NCBI RefSeq assembly: GCF_019968765.1
Contig: NZ_CP074149.1
Location: forward strand, 3,782,001 to 3,846,000
Reading direction: 5' to 3'
DNA length: 64,000 nt
From: Enterobacter sp. JBIWA008
Lineage (GTDB): Bacteria > Pseudomonadota > Gammaproteobacteria > Enterobacterales > Enterobacteriaceae
Shown: positions 20,098-28,743 of the stretch, in pieces
How the letters are laid out: every line of letters begins with the position of its first letter
Position numbering within the stretch: position 1 is the first letter of the stretch
Notes under the pieces: model-generated
Told to the model about the DNA's origin: nothing
Databases searched by the model: none
The model's input: the letters and a program-made list of their open reading frames with translations, nothing else
Made by a program: the position numbers and the translations under genes

Positions 20098-20127
20098 ACT
20101 GTCTTGTCGACACTTCTCGACACACAG
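20098..20127. promoter_or_regulatory. FhlA-type half-sites between hycA and hycB
   Basis: The 70-base gap between hycB and hycA contains TGTCTTGTCGACACTTCTCG then ACACA, with overlapping TGTCGACA and TCTCGACA half-sites. These resemble the repeats in the hycA–hypA gap and before hydN. In E. coli an FhlA-binding region also lies between hycA and hycB. Binding is inferred. Confidence 0.55.
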
Positions 20128-20130
20128 TAG

Positions 20131-20595
20131 TCAGGCCACGTTTGCTGAGGCATTTCCATCCATCAGCTGCTTCAGGTTGACCGGAAGATCGTGCTCAACG
20201 GCGGCGTACAGGCCGTTATAGACCGGCGCGATTTTTTCCAGATAGTGCTCCAGCACCTGCTGGCGATCGCGGTTGCTGACGTGGCCGTCCACCATGCCGT
20301 CGGCCATCAGCTGCGCCTTCGCAATACACTGTTTTTCGCCGTCTTTTGTCTCGAGATGGTACTCAATGGTGTGGCTGTTGAAGTTATCCGCCAGGGTAAC
20401 GTTGATCGTGAAATGGCCGAAGAGGACAAAGCGCATGTCGCCCTGCGCCGCGCAGCTCATCGCGTGGTGAAGACGCGCTTTCGAGAGGGTTATGCCCTGA
20501 ACCAGAGAGTTGCAGTAGAGGTGCCACTGGTCCTGCAGCTGCTGATGACGCTGCGCGATGTAATCCGCTTTTTCGCTGATTTCCCAAATAGTCAT
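20131..20595 (-). CDS. hycA: Formate hydrogenlyase regulator HycA
   Basis: HycA (154 residues) is the negative regulator that counteracts FhlA activation of the formate regulon. No cofactor motif is visible. It is the first gene of the hyc operon, directly behind the minus-strand sigma-54 promoter at 20631. The ribosome-binding site is weak (GGAT). Length is within one residue of E. coli HycA. Confidence 0.94.
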   Translation of the reverse strand: MTIWEISEKADYIAQRHQQLQDQWHLYCNSLVQGITLSKARLHHAMSCAAQGDMRFVLFGHFTINVTLADNFNSHTIEYHLETKDGEKQCIAKAQLMADGMVDGHVSNRDRQQVLEHYLEKIAPVYNGLYAAVEHDLPVNLKQLMDGNASANVA

Positions 20596-20630
20596 AGAAG
20601 GTATCCGTGTAATGGAGATAGCGGCTGTTA

Positions 20631-20646
20631 AGCAGATTCCATGCCA
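20631..20646 (-). promoter_or_regulatory. Sigma-54 promoter of the hyc operon
   Basis: On the minus strand the bases read TGGCAT-GGAAT-CTGCT, with GG and GC at the correct −24/−12 spacing. The predicted start, near 20619, lies about 24 bases before the hycA ATG. It drives hycABCDEFGHI. The context is conserved with E. coli. Confidence 0.8.
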
Positions 20647-20690
20647 GTTTTTATCTTTATGATTTTAAAAGGTTTTAATTGCAAAACCGC

Positions 20691-20734
20691 TGTCAACGCC
20701 GCGGTGTCGACGTGTCATTTCGACAGCGTTGACA
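20691..20734. promoter_or_regulatory. FhlA-type upstream site shared by hyc and hyp
   Basis: TGTCAACGC (20691) and GCGTTGACA (ending 20734) form a perfect 9-bp inverted repeat with 26 bases between them, and the interior holds GTGTCGACGTGTCA and TTTCGACAGC. The element lies between the two divergent sigma-54 promoters, about 45 bases from the hyc one and 26 from the hyp one. The AT-rich tract 20645–20685 next to it could bind a bending protein such as IHF. Confidence 0.65.
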
Positions 20735-20760
20735 TCGTCACGCCTTAACAAAAATCAAGC

Positions 20761-20776
20761 TGGCACCGTTATTGCA
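20761..20776 (+). promoter_or_regulatory. Sigma-54 promoter of the hyp operon
   Basis: TGGCAC-CGTTA-TTGCA is a perfect match to the RpoN consensus, including the preceding C. The predicted start is near 20788, about 19 bases before the hypA ATG. It drives hypABCDE, probably together with fhlA, under FhlA control. Confidence 0.9.
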
Positions 20777-20806
20777 TTCAATGGCGCAATTCATTGAGGA
20801 GGCGTC

Positions 20807-21157
20807 ATGCACGAAATCACCCTCTGCCAGCGGGCTCTGGAACTTATCGAACAGCAGGCAGTGCAAAACCATGCGAAACGCGTCACCGGCGTCTGGCTGA
20901 AGGTCGGGGCGTTTTCCTGCGTCGAGACCAGTGCCCTGCATTTTTGTTTTGAGCTGGTGTGTCGCGGCACGCTGGCGGAAGGCTGCGAGCTCCATATTGA
21001 AGAGCAGCAGGCGGAGTGCTGGTGCGGGCAGTGCCAGCAGTACGTCACCCTGCTGTCATCAAAGGTTCAGCGCTGTCCGCAGTGTCAGAGCACCGGTCTT
21101 CGCATCGTGGCGGACGACGGCATGCAGATCCAACGCCTCGAAATCGAGAAGGAGTAA
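20807..21157 (+). CDS. hypA: Hydrogenase nickel-insertion protein HypA
   Basis: HypA (116 residues) works with HypB to deliver nickel to the HycE precursor. The nickel-binding N-terminus MHE is present, and the zinc site is formed by CWCGQC and CPQC (about residues 73–93). A strong GAGGAGG precedes the start. First gene of the hyp operon behind a perfect sigma-54 promoter. Confidence 0.96.
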   Translation: MHEITLCQRALELIEQQAVQNHAKRVTGVWLKVGAFSCVETSALHFCFELVCRGTLAEGCELHIEEQQAECWCGQCQQYVTLLSSKVQRCPQCQSTGLRIVADDGMQIQRLEIEKE

Positions 21158-21160
21158 AGT

Positions 21161-22024
21161 ATGTGTAGCACCTGCGGTTGCGCCGAAGGCAACCTGTATA
21201 TAGAAGGGGATGAACATCACCCCCATTCCGCGTTTCGCTCCGCGCCCTTTTCACCGGCCCCGCGGCCTGCGGCGGCTTTAACCGGTATCACCTTCGCCCC
21301 GCAACGCTCCGCTGCGGGCGATCTGCACTACGGCCACGGGGAGGCGGGTACCCACGCGCCGGGCATCAGCCAGCGCCAGATGCTGGAGGTGGAGATCAAC
21401 GTGCTGGACAAAAATAACCAGATCGCCGCCCGCAACCGCGCCCGCTTTGCCACGCGCGAACAGCTGGTGCTGAATCTCGTATCCAGCCCCGGCTCCGGCA
21501 AAACCACGCTGTTAACGGAAACGCTCAAACGCCTGAACGGGCGCGTCTCCTGCGCGGTGATAGAAGGCGACCAGCAAACCGTTAACGACGCGGCGCGCAT
21601 TCGCGAAACCGGCACCCCGGCGATTCAGGTTAATACCGGCAAAGGCTGCCACCTGGATGCGCAGATGATTGCCGACGCCGCCCCGCGCCTGCCGCTGGCG
21701 GATAACGGCATCCTGTTTATTGAAAACGTCGGCAACCTGGTCTGCCCGGCAAGCTTTGACCTCGGTGAACGGCATAAAGTCGCTGTGCTTTCGGTGACCG
21801 AAGGCGAAGATAAGCCGCTGAAGTACCCACATATGTTTGCCGCCGCCTCCCTCATGCTGCTCAACAAAGTCGACCTGCTGCCGTACCTGAACTTCGACGT
21901 GGATAAGTGCCTGTCCTGGGCCCGCGAGGTGAACCCGGAGATTGAGATCCTGCTGGTCTCCGCCACGCGCGGTGACGGCATGGACAGCTGGCTGCACTGG
22001 CTGGAGAACGAACGATGTGCATAG
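21161..22024 (+). CDS. hypB: Hydrogenase nickel-incorporation GTPase HypB
   Basis: HypB (287 residues) is the GTPase that drives nickel insertion. The N-terminal metal site MCSTCGC is present, as are the P-loop [11 protein letters not shown] (about residue 108) and the base-recognition NKVD. Only a short histidine-containing stretch (GDEHHPHS) follows the N-terminal site, as in E. coli and unlike the long histidine tails of HypB in other groups. It overlaps hypC by 10 bases. Confidence 0.96.
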   Translation: MCSTCGCAEGNLYIEGDEHHPHSAFRSAPFSPAPRPAAALTGITFAPQRSAAGDLHYGHGEAGTHAPGISQRQMLEVEINVLDKNNQIAARNRARFATREQLVLNLVSSPGSGKTTLLTETLKRLNGRVSCAVIEGDQQTVNDAARIRETGTPAIQVNTGKGCHLDAQMIADAAPRLPLADNGILFIENVGNLVCPASFDLGERHKVAVLSVTEGEDKPLKYPHMFAAASLMLLNKVDLLPYLNFDVDKCLSWAREVNPEIEILLVSATRGDGMDSWLHWLENERCA

Positions 22025-22287
22025 GCGTACCGGGACAGATTCACTCCATCGACGGTAATCAGGCCAAGGTCGAGGTTTGCGGTATCCTGCGCGACGTCGA
22101 CCTGACGCTGGTGGGCAGCAGCGATGAAAGCGGCGCCTCGCGTCTCGGCCAGTGGGTGCTGGTCCACGTGGGGTTCGCCATGAGCGTGATTAACGAAGCG
22201 GAAGCCCGCGACACGCTGGATGCCTTGCAGAACATGTTCGACGTGGAGCCGGACGTGGGCGCGCTGCTGTACGGCGAGGAGCGGTAA
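22015..22287 (+). CDS. hypC: Hydrogenase maturation chaperone HypC
   Basis: HypC (90 residues) is the small chaperone that carries the Fe(CN)2CO unit with HypD to HycE. The essential N-terminus MCIGVPG with its cysteine 2 is intact. It overlaps hypB by 10 bases and is two bases before hypD. Length equals E. coli HypC. Confidence 0.96.
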   Translation: MCIGVPGQIHSIDGNQAKVEVCGILRDVDLTLVGSSDESGASRLGQWVLVHVGFAMSVINEAEARDTLDALQNMFDVEPDVGALLYGEER

Positions 22288-22289
22288 TC

Positions 22290-23411
22290 ATGCGTTACGT
22301 TGATGAATACCGCGCGCCCGAGCAGGTGCTGCAGCTTATCGGGCATCTGAAAACGCGCGCGGCGCTGCTGGAATACACGGCGGAAAAACCGCTGCGGATC
22401 ATGGAGGTGTGCGGCGGACACACCCACGCCATCTTCAAATTTGGCCTCGACCAGCTGCTGCCGGACAACATCGAATTTATCCACGGCCCCGGCTGCCCGG
22501 TCTGCGTGCTGCCGATGGGACGCATCGACAGCTGTATCGAGATTGCCAGCCAGCCCGACGTCATTTTCTGCACCTTTGGCGACGCGATGCGCGTGCCGGG
22601 GAAAAACGGCTCGCTGCTGCAGGCGAAAGCGCGCGGGGCCGACATCCGGATCGTCTATTCGCCGATGGATGCACTGACGCTGGCGGAGGACAACCCCGCG
22701 CGCAAGGTGGTGTTTTTTGGCCTGGGGTTTGAAACCACCATGCCCGCCACCGCCATCACGCTGCAGCAGGCGAAAGCGCGCGGCGTCGGGAATTTTTTCT
22801 TCTTCTGCCAGCACATTACGCTCATTCCCACGCTGCGTAGCCTGCTGGAAGAGCCGGGAAACGGCATTGACGCCTTTCTGGCACCGGGGCATGTCAGCAT
22901 GGTAATTGGCACAGACGCCTACGGTTTTATCGCTGAACAGTACAATCGTCCGTTAGTGGTCGCTGGTTTCGAACCGCTTGATCTACTGCAAGGCGTGACC
23001 ATGCTGGTTGAGCAGAAAATAGCGGCCCTGAGTACCGTGGAAAACCAGTACCGCCGCGTGGTGCCGGATGCGGGAAATGAACGGGCGCAGCAGGCGATAG
23101 CCGACGTGTTTAGCGTTGAGGGCGACAGCGAGTGGCGCGGCCTGGGGTTGATTGCCGAATCCGGCGTGCGCCTGACGTCAGCCTATAGCGAGTTTGACGC
23201 CGAAGCGCATTTCCGCCCGCAGCCGCAGCAGGTTTGCGACGATCCCCGGGCCCGCTGCGGCGACGTGCTCACCGGCAAGTGCAAACCTCATCAATGCCCG
23301 TTATTTAGCAACACCTGTAACCCGCAAACGGCGTTTGGCGCGCTGATGGTCTCCTCCGAAGGGGCGTGTGCCGCGTGGTATCAGTATCGCAACCAGGAGA
23401 GTGAAGCATGA
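22290..23411 (+). CDS. hypD: Hydrogenase maturation protein HypD
   Basis: HypD (373 residues) is the [4Fe-4S] scaffold on which the Fe(CN)2CO group is assembled with HypC. Conserved motifs are VCGGHTHAIFK (about residue 41), GPGCPVCVLP (about 69) and the C-terminal iron-sulfur ligands in CDDPRARCGDVLTGKC. It overlaps hypE by 4 bases. Length equals E. coli HypD. Confidence 0.96.
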   Translation: MRYVDEYRAPEQVLQLIGHLKTRAALLEYTAEKPLRIMEVCGGHTHAIFKFGLDQLLPDNIEFIHGPGCPVCVLPMGRIDSCIEIASQPDVIFCTFGDAMRVPGKNGSLLQAKARGADIRIVYSPMDALTLAEDNPARKVVFFGLGFETTMPATAITLQQAKARGVGNFFFFCQHITLIPTLRSLLEEPGNGIDAFLAPGHVSMVIGTDAYGFIAEQYNRPLVVAGFEPLDLLQGVTMLVEQKIAALSTVENQYRRVVPDAGNERAQQAIADVFSVEGDSEWRGLGLIAESGVRLTSAYSEFDAEAHFRPQPQQVCDDPRARCGDVLTGKCKPHQCPLFSNTCNPQTAFGALMVSSEGACAAWYQYRNQESEA

Positions 23412-24418
23412 ATACGGTTGAAATGGCGCACGGCAGCGGCGGACAGGCGATGCAGCAGCTGATAAACCGGCTGTTTATGGAAGCTTTTAACAACCCCTGG
23501 CTCGCTGAACAGGAAGACCAGGCGCGCATTGACCTCGCCCCCCTCACCGCGCTGGGCGACAGGCTGGCCTTCTCCACCGACAGCTACGTGATTGACCCGC
23601 TGTTCTTCCCCGGCGGCGATATCGGCAAGCTCGCCGTCTGCGGCACGGCCAACGACGTGGCCGTCAGCGGCGCCATTCCGCGCTATCTCTCCTGCGGGTT
23701 TATCCTCGAAGAGGGGTTACCTATGGAGACGCTCACGGCAGTCGTCAACAGCATGGCGCAGACCGCGCGCGAGGCGGGGATAGCCATCGTCACCGGCGAT
23801 ACCAAAGTGGTGCAGCGCGGCGCGGCCGACAAGCTGTTTATCAACACCGCCGGCATGGGGGCGATTCCCGCCGATATTCACTGGGGCGCGCAGCGGCTTA
23901 GCGTGGGCGACGTGCTGCTGGTGAGCGGCACGCTGGGCTGCCACGGGGCGACCATCCTTAACCTGCGCGAAGGCCTGGGGCTGGACGGGGAACTGCACAG
24001 CGACTGCGCGGTGCTCACCCCGCTGATCCAGACGCTGCGCGGTATTTCCGGCGTGAAAGCCCTGCGGGACGCCACGCGAGGCGGCGTGAATGCCGTCGTC
24101 CATGAGTTTGCGGCAAGCTGCGGGTACGGTATTGAACTGACCGAGCGCGACCTTCCTGTAAAAACCGCCGTGCGCGGGCTGTGCGAGCTGTTGGGCCTCG
24201 ACCCGCTAAACTTTGCTAACGAAGGCAAGCTGGTAATCGGCGTTGAACGCACGGCCGCGGAAGCCGTTCTTGAACAGCTGCGGGCTCATCCGTCAGGAAA
24301 AGACGCGGCAATAATCGGCGAAGTGGTTGAGCGCAAAGGGGTGCGCCTGACCGGGCTTTATGGCGTGAAGCGGACGCTGGATCTGCCGCACGCGGAACCC
24401 TTACCCCGTATTTGCTAG
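23408..24418 (+). CDS. hypE: Carbamoyl dehydratase HypE
   Basis: HypE (336 residues) dehydrates the carbamoyl group placed on its C-terminal cysteine to a thiocyanate, the source of the cyanide ligands. The C-terminal PRIC is intact. ATP-binding motifs of the PurM-like fold are visible (FSTDSYVIDPLFFPGGDIGK, GTANDVAVSG, TGDTKVV). It ends 63 bases before fhlA, which is in the same direction and probably partly cotranscribed. Confidence 0.96.
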   Translation: MNTVEMAHGSGGQAMQQLINRLFMEAFNNPWLAEQEDQARIDLAPLTALGDRLAFSTDSYVIDPLFFPGGDIGKLAVCGTANDVAVSGAIPRYLSCGFILEEGLPMETLTAVVNSMAQTAREAGIAIVTGDTKVVQRGAADKLFINTAGMGAIPADIHWGAQRLSVGDVLLVSGTLGCHGATILNLREGLGLDGELHSDCAVLTPLIQTLRGISGVKALRDATRGGVNAVVHEFAASCGYGIELTERDLPVKTAVRGLCELLGLDPLNFANEGKLVIGVERTAAEAVLEQLRAHPSGKDAAIIGEVVERKGVRLTGLYGVKRTLDLPHAEPLPRIC

Positions 24419-24481
24419 AACCGCGCTAAAAGCGGTCAGCACTGAATGTCTCTTTTTTGCCAGTTTCTATTGGAAAGCAAT

Positions 24482-26554
24482 ATGCCGTATACACCGATGA
24501 GCGATCTTGGACAGCAGGGCCTGTTTGACATCACGCGCACACTTTTACAGCAGCCCGATCTCGGTGCGCTGAGCGATGCCCTGACGCGGCTGGTCAGGCA
24601 ATCGGCGCTGGCGGACAGCGCAGCGATTGTACTGTGGCATAGCGGAACGCAGCGCGCGAGCTACTACTCAACGCGTGATAATGGCAAAACGTTTGAATAC
24701 GAAGACGAAACGTATCTGGCGCATGGCCCGGTGCGCCGCATACTCTCCCGGCCTGAAGTGCTGCACTGCAGCTTTGCGGAGTTTCGCCAGGCGTGGCCGC
24801 GGCTCGCGGAGAGCGACCTCTATCAGCCTTTCGGGCATTACTGCATGCTGCCGCTGGCTGCAGAGGGTCAGATTTTTGGCGGATGCGAGTTTATCCGCAC
24901 GACCGACCAGCCCTGGAGCGAGGCGGAATACGAGCGCCTGCACACCTTTACCCAGATTGTGGCCGTCGTCGCGGAGCAGATCCAAAGCCGCGTCACCAAT
25001 AATGTCGATTACGACCTGCTGAGCCGCGAGCGCGACAACTTCCGCATTCTGGTCGCCATCACCAACGCCGTGCTGTCACGGCTTGACATGGACGAGCTGG
25101 TCAGCGAAGTCTCGAAAGAGATCCACCACTATTTCAAAATCGACGCCATCAGCATTGCGCTGCGCGGCCATCGCAAGGGCAAGCTGAACATCTACTCCAC
25201 GCACTATCTCGATGAAGCCAACCCGGCGCACGAGCAGAGCGAGGTGGACGAAGCGGGCACCCTTTCTGAGCGGGTCTTCAAAAGCAAAGAGATCCTCCTG
25301 CTCAACCTGAACGAGCAGGACCCGGTCGCGCCGTACGAGCGGATGCTGTTCAACACATGGGGCAATAAAATTCAGACCCTGTGCCTGCTGCCGCTGATGT
25401 CCGGCAACACCATGCTCGGCGTGCTGAAGCTGGCGCAGTGCGAGGAAGGCGTGTTCACCACCGCCAACCTGAAGCTGCTGCGCCAGATTGCCGAACGTAT
25501 ATCTATCGCCCTGGATAACGCCCTCGCCTATCAGGAAATTCATCGCCTGAAAGAGCGGCTGGTGGATGAGAACCTGGCCCTGACCGAACAGCTCAACAAC
25601 GTGGACAGCGAGTTTGGTGAAATCATCGGGCGCAGCGACGCCATGTACAGCGTGCTCAAGCAGGTTGAAATGGTGGCGCAAAGCGACAGCACGGTGCTGA
25701 TCCTCGGTGAAACCGGCACCGGTAAAGAGCTGATTGCCCGCGCCATCCATAACCTGAGCAACCGCAACAGCCGACGGATGGTGAAGATGAACTGCGCCGC
25801 GATGCCTGCGGGGCTGCTGGAAAGCGATCTGTTCGGCCACGAACGCGGTGCATTCACCGGGGCCAGCAGCCAGCGGCTGGGCCGTTTTGAGCTGGCGGAC
25901 AAAAGCTCGCTGTTCCTCGACGAAGTGGGCGATATGCCGCTGGAGCTACAGCCGAAACTGCTGCGCGTCCTGCAGGAGCAGGAGTTTGAGCGTCTTGGCA
26001 GCAACAAGCTTATCCAGACCGACGTACGGCTGATTGCCGCCACCAACCGCGACCTGAAAAAAATGGTCGCCGACCGCGAGTTTCGCAGCGACCTTTACTA
26101 TCGCCTGAACGTGTTCCCGATCTTCCTGCCGCCGCTACGCGAACGCCCGGAAGATATCCCCCTGCTGGTCAAAGCCTTTACCGCGAAGATCGCGCGTCGG
26201 ATGGGGCGAAACATCGACAGCATTCCTGCCGAGACGTTGCGCACCCTTTCATCAATGGAATGGCCCGGCAACGTGCGCGAGCTGGAAAACGTCATCGAAC
26301 GCGCGGTGCTGCTGACGCGCGGTAATGTGCTGCAACTCTCCCTGCCTGAAGTTACGCTTCCTGACGTGACAGCGCCCGCCCCCGAGACAGCGAAAGAGGG
26401 AGAAGATGAATATCAGCTCATTATGCGCGTGCTGAAAGAGACCAACGGCGTGGTCGCCGGGCCAAAAGGTGCCGCCCAGCGCCTGGGATTAAAACGCACC
26501 ACCCTGCTGTCGCGCATGAAGCGTCTCGGGATTGATAAAGAGAACCTCATTTAA
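24482..26554 (+). CDS. fhlA: Formate-responsive sigma-54 activator FhlA
   Basis: FhlA (690 residues) activates all sigma-54 promoters of the formate regulon when it binds formate. Two N-terminal GAF-type sensor regions (about 1–350) precede the AAA+ domain with Walker A GETGTGKE, the sigma-54 contact loop GAFTGA and Walker B LFLDEVGDMP, then a C-terminal helix-turn-helix (KGAAQRLGLKRTTLLSRMK). I chose ATG 24482 (MPYTPMSDLG), with GGAAAG upstream, because the E. coli protein begins there; the frame opens 12 codons earlier. A hairpin terminator follows. Confidence 0.95.
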   Translation: MPYTPMSDLGQQGLFDITRTLLQQPDLGALSDALTRLVRQSALADSAAIVLWHSGTQRASYYSTRDNGKTFEYEDETYLAHGPVRRILSRPEVLHCSFAEFRQAWPRLAESDLYQPFGHYCMLPLAAEGQIFGGCEFIRTTDQPWSEAEYERLHTFTQIVAVVAEQIQSRVTNNVDYDLLSRERDNFRILVAITNAVLSRLDMDELVSEVSKEIHHYFKIDAISIALRGHRKGKLNIYSTHYLDEANPAHEQSEVDEAGTLSERVFKSKEILLLNLNEQDPVAPYERMLFNTWGNKIQTLCLLPLMSGNTMLGVLKLAQCEEGVFTTANLKLLRQIAERISIALDNALAYQEIHRLKERLVDENLALTEQLNNVDSEFGEIIGRSDAMYSVLKQVEMVAQSDSTVLILGETGTGKELIARAIHNLSNRNSRRMVKMNCAAMPAGLLESDLFGHERGAFTGASSQRLGRFELADKSSLFLDEVGDMPLELQPKLLRVLQEQEFERLGSNKLIQTDVRLIAATNRDLKKMVADREFRSDLYYRLNVFPIFLPPLRERPEDIPLLVKAFTAKIARRMGRNIDSIPAETLRTLSSMEWPGNVRELENVIERAVLLTRGNVLQLSLPEVTLPDVTAPAPETAKEGEDEYQLIMRVLKETNGVVAGPKGAAQRLGLKRTTLLSRMKRLGIDKENLI

Positions 26555-26565
26555 GGCCTTATTCC

Positions 26566-26595
26566 GGCGGTGTTTTTCTGACACCGCCTTTTGTT
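26566..26595 (+). terminator. Terminator after fhlA
   Basis: GGCGGTGT – TTTTCTG – ACACCGCC followed by TTTTGTT: a perfect 8-bp GC-rich stem with a T-run, 12 bases past the fhlA stop. It separates the formate regulon from the iron-transport operon. Confidence 0.9.
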
Positions 26596-26616
26596 ACCCT
26601 GCGCAATTGTCCCTCA

Positions 26617-26645
26617 TTGACACAAAATCGTTTCCTCTGTATAAA
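26617..26645 (+). promoter_or_regulatory. Near-consensus sigma-70 promoter of the ABC operon
   Basis: TTGACA (26617–26622, perfect −35), a 17-base spacer, then TATAAA (26640–26645, −10). The start would be near 26652. Such a strong promoter needs a repressor, and the Fur-like box overlapping the start fits that. Confidence 0.8.
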
Positions 26646-26655
26646 ATTCCGCCTT

Positions 26656-26674
26656 AATAATGAGTTTCATTTGC
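26656..26674. promoter_or_regulatory. Fur-like box overlapping the ABC operon start
   Basis: AATAATGAGTTTCATTTGC matches 13 of 19 bases of the Fur consensus GATAATGATAATCATTATC by my count. It begins about four bases after the predicted start of transcription, a classical position for repression by Fur-Fe. The match is seen; binding is inferred. Confidence 0.65.
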
Positions 26675-26707
26675 ATCAAAAATAATTTTAATCAAGGGTA
26701 GCGTTTC

Positions 26708-27706
26708 ATGAAGAAGGTCATCTGCGCGTTAGGCCTGGCGGTTGCGTCGGTCAGTTCTGCTCTGGCAACCACATATCCTCTGACCATTGAGAACTGTGGC
26801 TATAGAGAGACATTTACCAAAGCGCCGGAACGCGTCGTGGCTCTGGGTCAGAATACCGTCGAAATTTTGCTCCTGCTGGGGCTGGAAGATAAGGTGAAGG
26901 CCAGCGCCTTCTGGCCGACGAAAGTGTTGCCGCAGCTCGCGGAACAGAACGCAAAAATCAAAACCCTGACGGTCGAAATCCCTACCCTTGAATCCGTTCT
27001 TGCGCAAAATCCTGACTTTGTCCCGGCGCAGTCGCCCCTGCTGCTGGGGCCGGAAAGCAAGGTCGCAAAACGCGACGATCTGATGACCCTGGGCGTGAAC
27101 AGCTACGTGTCGCCGGGCATGTGCGCGACCAAAAAAGCCACCGGCGATATGTACGGCAGCCGCCAGAAACTGTGGGATATGACGTATCTCTATAAAGAGA
27201 TTGAGGATTTCGCCAAAATCTTTAACGTTGAAGACCGCGGTCAGGCCGTTATTGCCGATTTCAAAAAACGCGAGGCCGACCTGCGTAAGGAATTCGGCAA
27301 GAGTAAAAAAGACCTTTCGTTTGTTTTCTGGTTCTCCAGTTCGTCCCCTTCTGCAGACGCCTACGTCGGCGGTAAAAATAGCCCCTCCGGGTTTATCGCG
27401 AGCCTGATGGGCGGGCATAACGCCATCACCTCCGAGACCGAATGGCCAACCGTGGGCTGGGAAAGCATTATTGCCGCCAATCCGGATGTGATTGTGGTCT
27501 CCAGCCTCGACCGCAACCGCTGGGCGCTGGATAACGCGCAAGAGAAAATCAAATTCCTGAAAAGCGATCCGGCCGTCAGCCAGCTGGACGCGGTGAAAAA
27601 AGATCATATCGTGGTGATGGACGGTCAGGCCATGAACCCGACGATCCGCACGATTTACGGGGCTGAGCAGGTCGGCGAACAGCTCAGAAAGCTGGGGCTG
27701 AACTGA
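26708..27706 (+). CDS. Iron/siderophore ABC substrate-binding protein
   Basis: This 332-residue protein has a signal peptide (MKKVICALGLAVASVSSALA) without a lipobox cysteine, so it is probably a soluble periplasmic protein. The mature part fits the FepB/BtuF-type binding-protein family (COG0614): APERVVALGQNTVEILLLLG near residue 38 and a long C-terminal lobe with NPDVIVVSS. It is first in a four-gene operon with permease, ATPase and MFS genes, behind a promoter with a Fur-like box. The ligand could be a ferric siderophore, haem or a cobalamin-like compound; the Fur box favours iron. Confidence 0.85.
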   Translation: MKKVICALGLAVASVSSALATTYPLTIENCGYRETFTKAPERVVALGQNTVEILLLLGLEDKVKASAFWPTKVLPQLAEQNAKIKTLTVEIPTLESVLAQNPDFVPAQSPLLLGPESKVAKRDDLMTLGVNSYVSPGMCATKKATGDMYGSRQKLWDMTYLYKEIEDFAKIFNVEDRGQAVIADFKKREADLRKEFGKSKKDLSFVFWFSSSSPSADAYVGGKNSPSGFIASLMGGHNAITSETEWPTVGWESIIAANPDVIVVSSLDRNRWALDNAQEKIKFLKSDPAVSQLDAVKKDHIVVMDGQAMNPTIRTIYGAEQVGEQLRKLGLN

Positions 27707-28743
27707 TGACAACCGCCGTTCTTCAGGCCCGGCAGAGCCTGGTTCTGACGACCTCGGGTTTGCTCGCTCTGGTCCTGTTATTTCTGGCGATCGCGCTGAG
27801 CGTCAGCGTCGGCGAGCTGTCCATCCCGCTGGATAACGTGTTTTACGCCATCAGCAATAAAATGGGGCTCACCGATGTTCCGCTCACTCGTATCTATGAG
27901 AGCGTCATCTGGGACTTTCGCCTGAGCCGCGCGCTGGTGGCGGCCTGCTGCGGTGCGGGGCTGGCCATCTGCGGTGCCGTATTGCAGAGCCTGCTGAAGA
28001 ACGCGCTGGCGGAACCTTACGTGCTCGGCGTGTCCGCGGGCGCGTCGACCGGGGCGGTTTCTGTCGTCGTATTGGGGATCGGTACCGGGGCGGTGTCGCT
28101 CTCTGCCGGTGCTTTTGCCGGGGCGTTCGCCGCGTTTGCGTTTGTCGCGTTTCTGACGAACGGCGCGCGCGGCGGGAATGAACGTACTATTCTGGCAGGC
28201 GTTGCCGCCTCGCAGCTTTTCAACGCCATTACCGCCTACACCATCAGCACCTCCGCCAGTGCCCAGCAGGCACGCGACGTGATGTTCTGGCTGCTGGGCA
28301 GCTTCAGCGGCGTACGCTGGCCTGAATTCCAGCTGGCACTGGTCGTCGTGCTGATTGGGTTAGCCATTTGCCTCTACTATTCCCGTGCGCTGGATGCCTT
28401 TACGTTCGGTGACGACGCCGCGGCGTCGCTGGGCATTGCCGTTCCCTGGGTTCGCCTGACGCTCTTTACCACTACCGCGCTGATTACCGCGACGATTGTC
28501 AGCATGGCGGGCTCAATCGGCTTTGTCGGGCTGGTGGTGCCGCACGTGATGCGTTTCCTTTTCGGGCCGCTGCACCGCACGCTGCTGGTTGCCAGCGCGC
28601 TGGCAGGGGCGATCCTGATGGTGCTGGCTGATATCGCCTCGCGCATGCTGATTGCGCCGCAAAGCCTGCCCGTCGGCGTGGTCACCGCGCTGGTTGGCGT
28701 CCCCTTCTTTGCCGTGATTATCTACCGTTCAAGGAATAAGTGA
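27706..28743 (+). CDS. FecCD-family ABC permease
   Basis: This 345-residue inner-membrane permease has about ten hydrophobic segments and the FecCD signatures: RLSRALVAACCGAGLAICG near residue 70, EPYVLGVSAGASTGA, and GSIGFVGLVVPHVMR near residue 270. A single permease gene is present, so it probably acts as a homodimer. Its start overlaps the stop of the binding-protein gene by one base (TGATG), indicating translational coupling. Confidence 0.9.
   Translation: MTTAVLQARQSLVLTTSGLLALVLLFLAIALSVSVGELSIPLDNVFYAISNKMGLTDVPLTRIYESVIWDFRLSRALVAACCGAGLAICGAVLQSLLKNALAEPYVLGVSAGASTGAVSVVVLGIGTGAVSLSAGAFAGAFAAFAFVAFLTNGARGGNERTILAGVAASQLFNAITAYTISTSASAQQARDVMFWLLGSFSGVRWPEFQLALVVVLIGLAICLYYSRALDAFTFGDDAAASLGIAVPWVRLTLFTTTALITATIVSMAGSIGFVGLVVPHVMRFLFGPLHRTLLVASALAGAILMVLADIASRMLIAPQSLPVGVVTALVGVPFFAVIIYRSRNK

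Noticed and set aside
28740..28742. GTG start for the ABC ATPase
   Set aside because: The ATG directly after it has better spacing to the AAGGA element.
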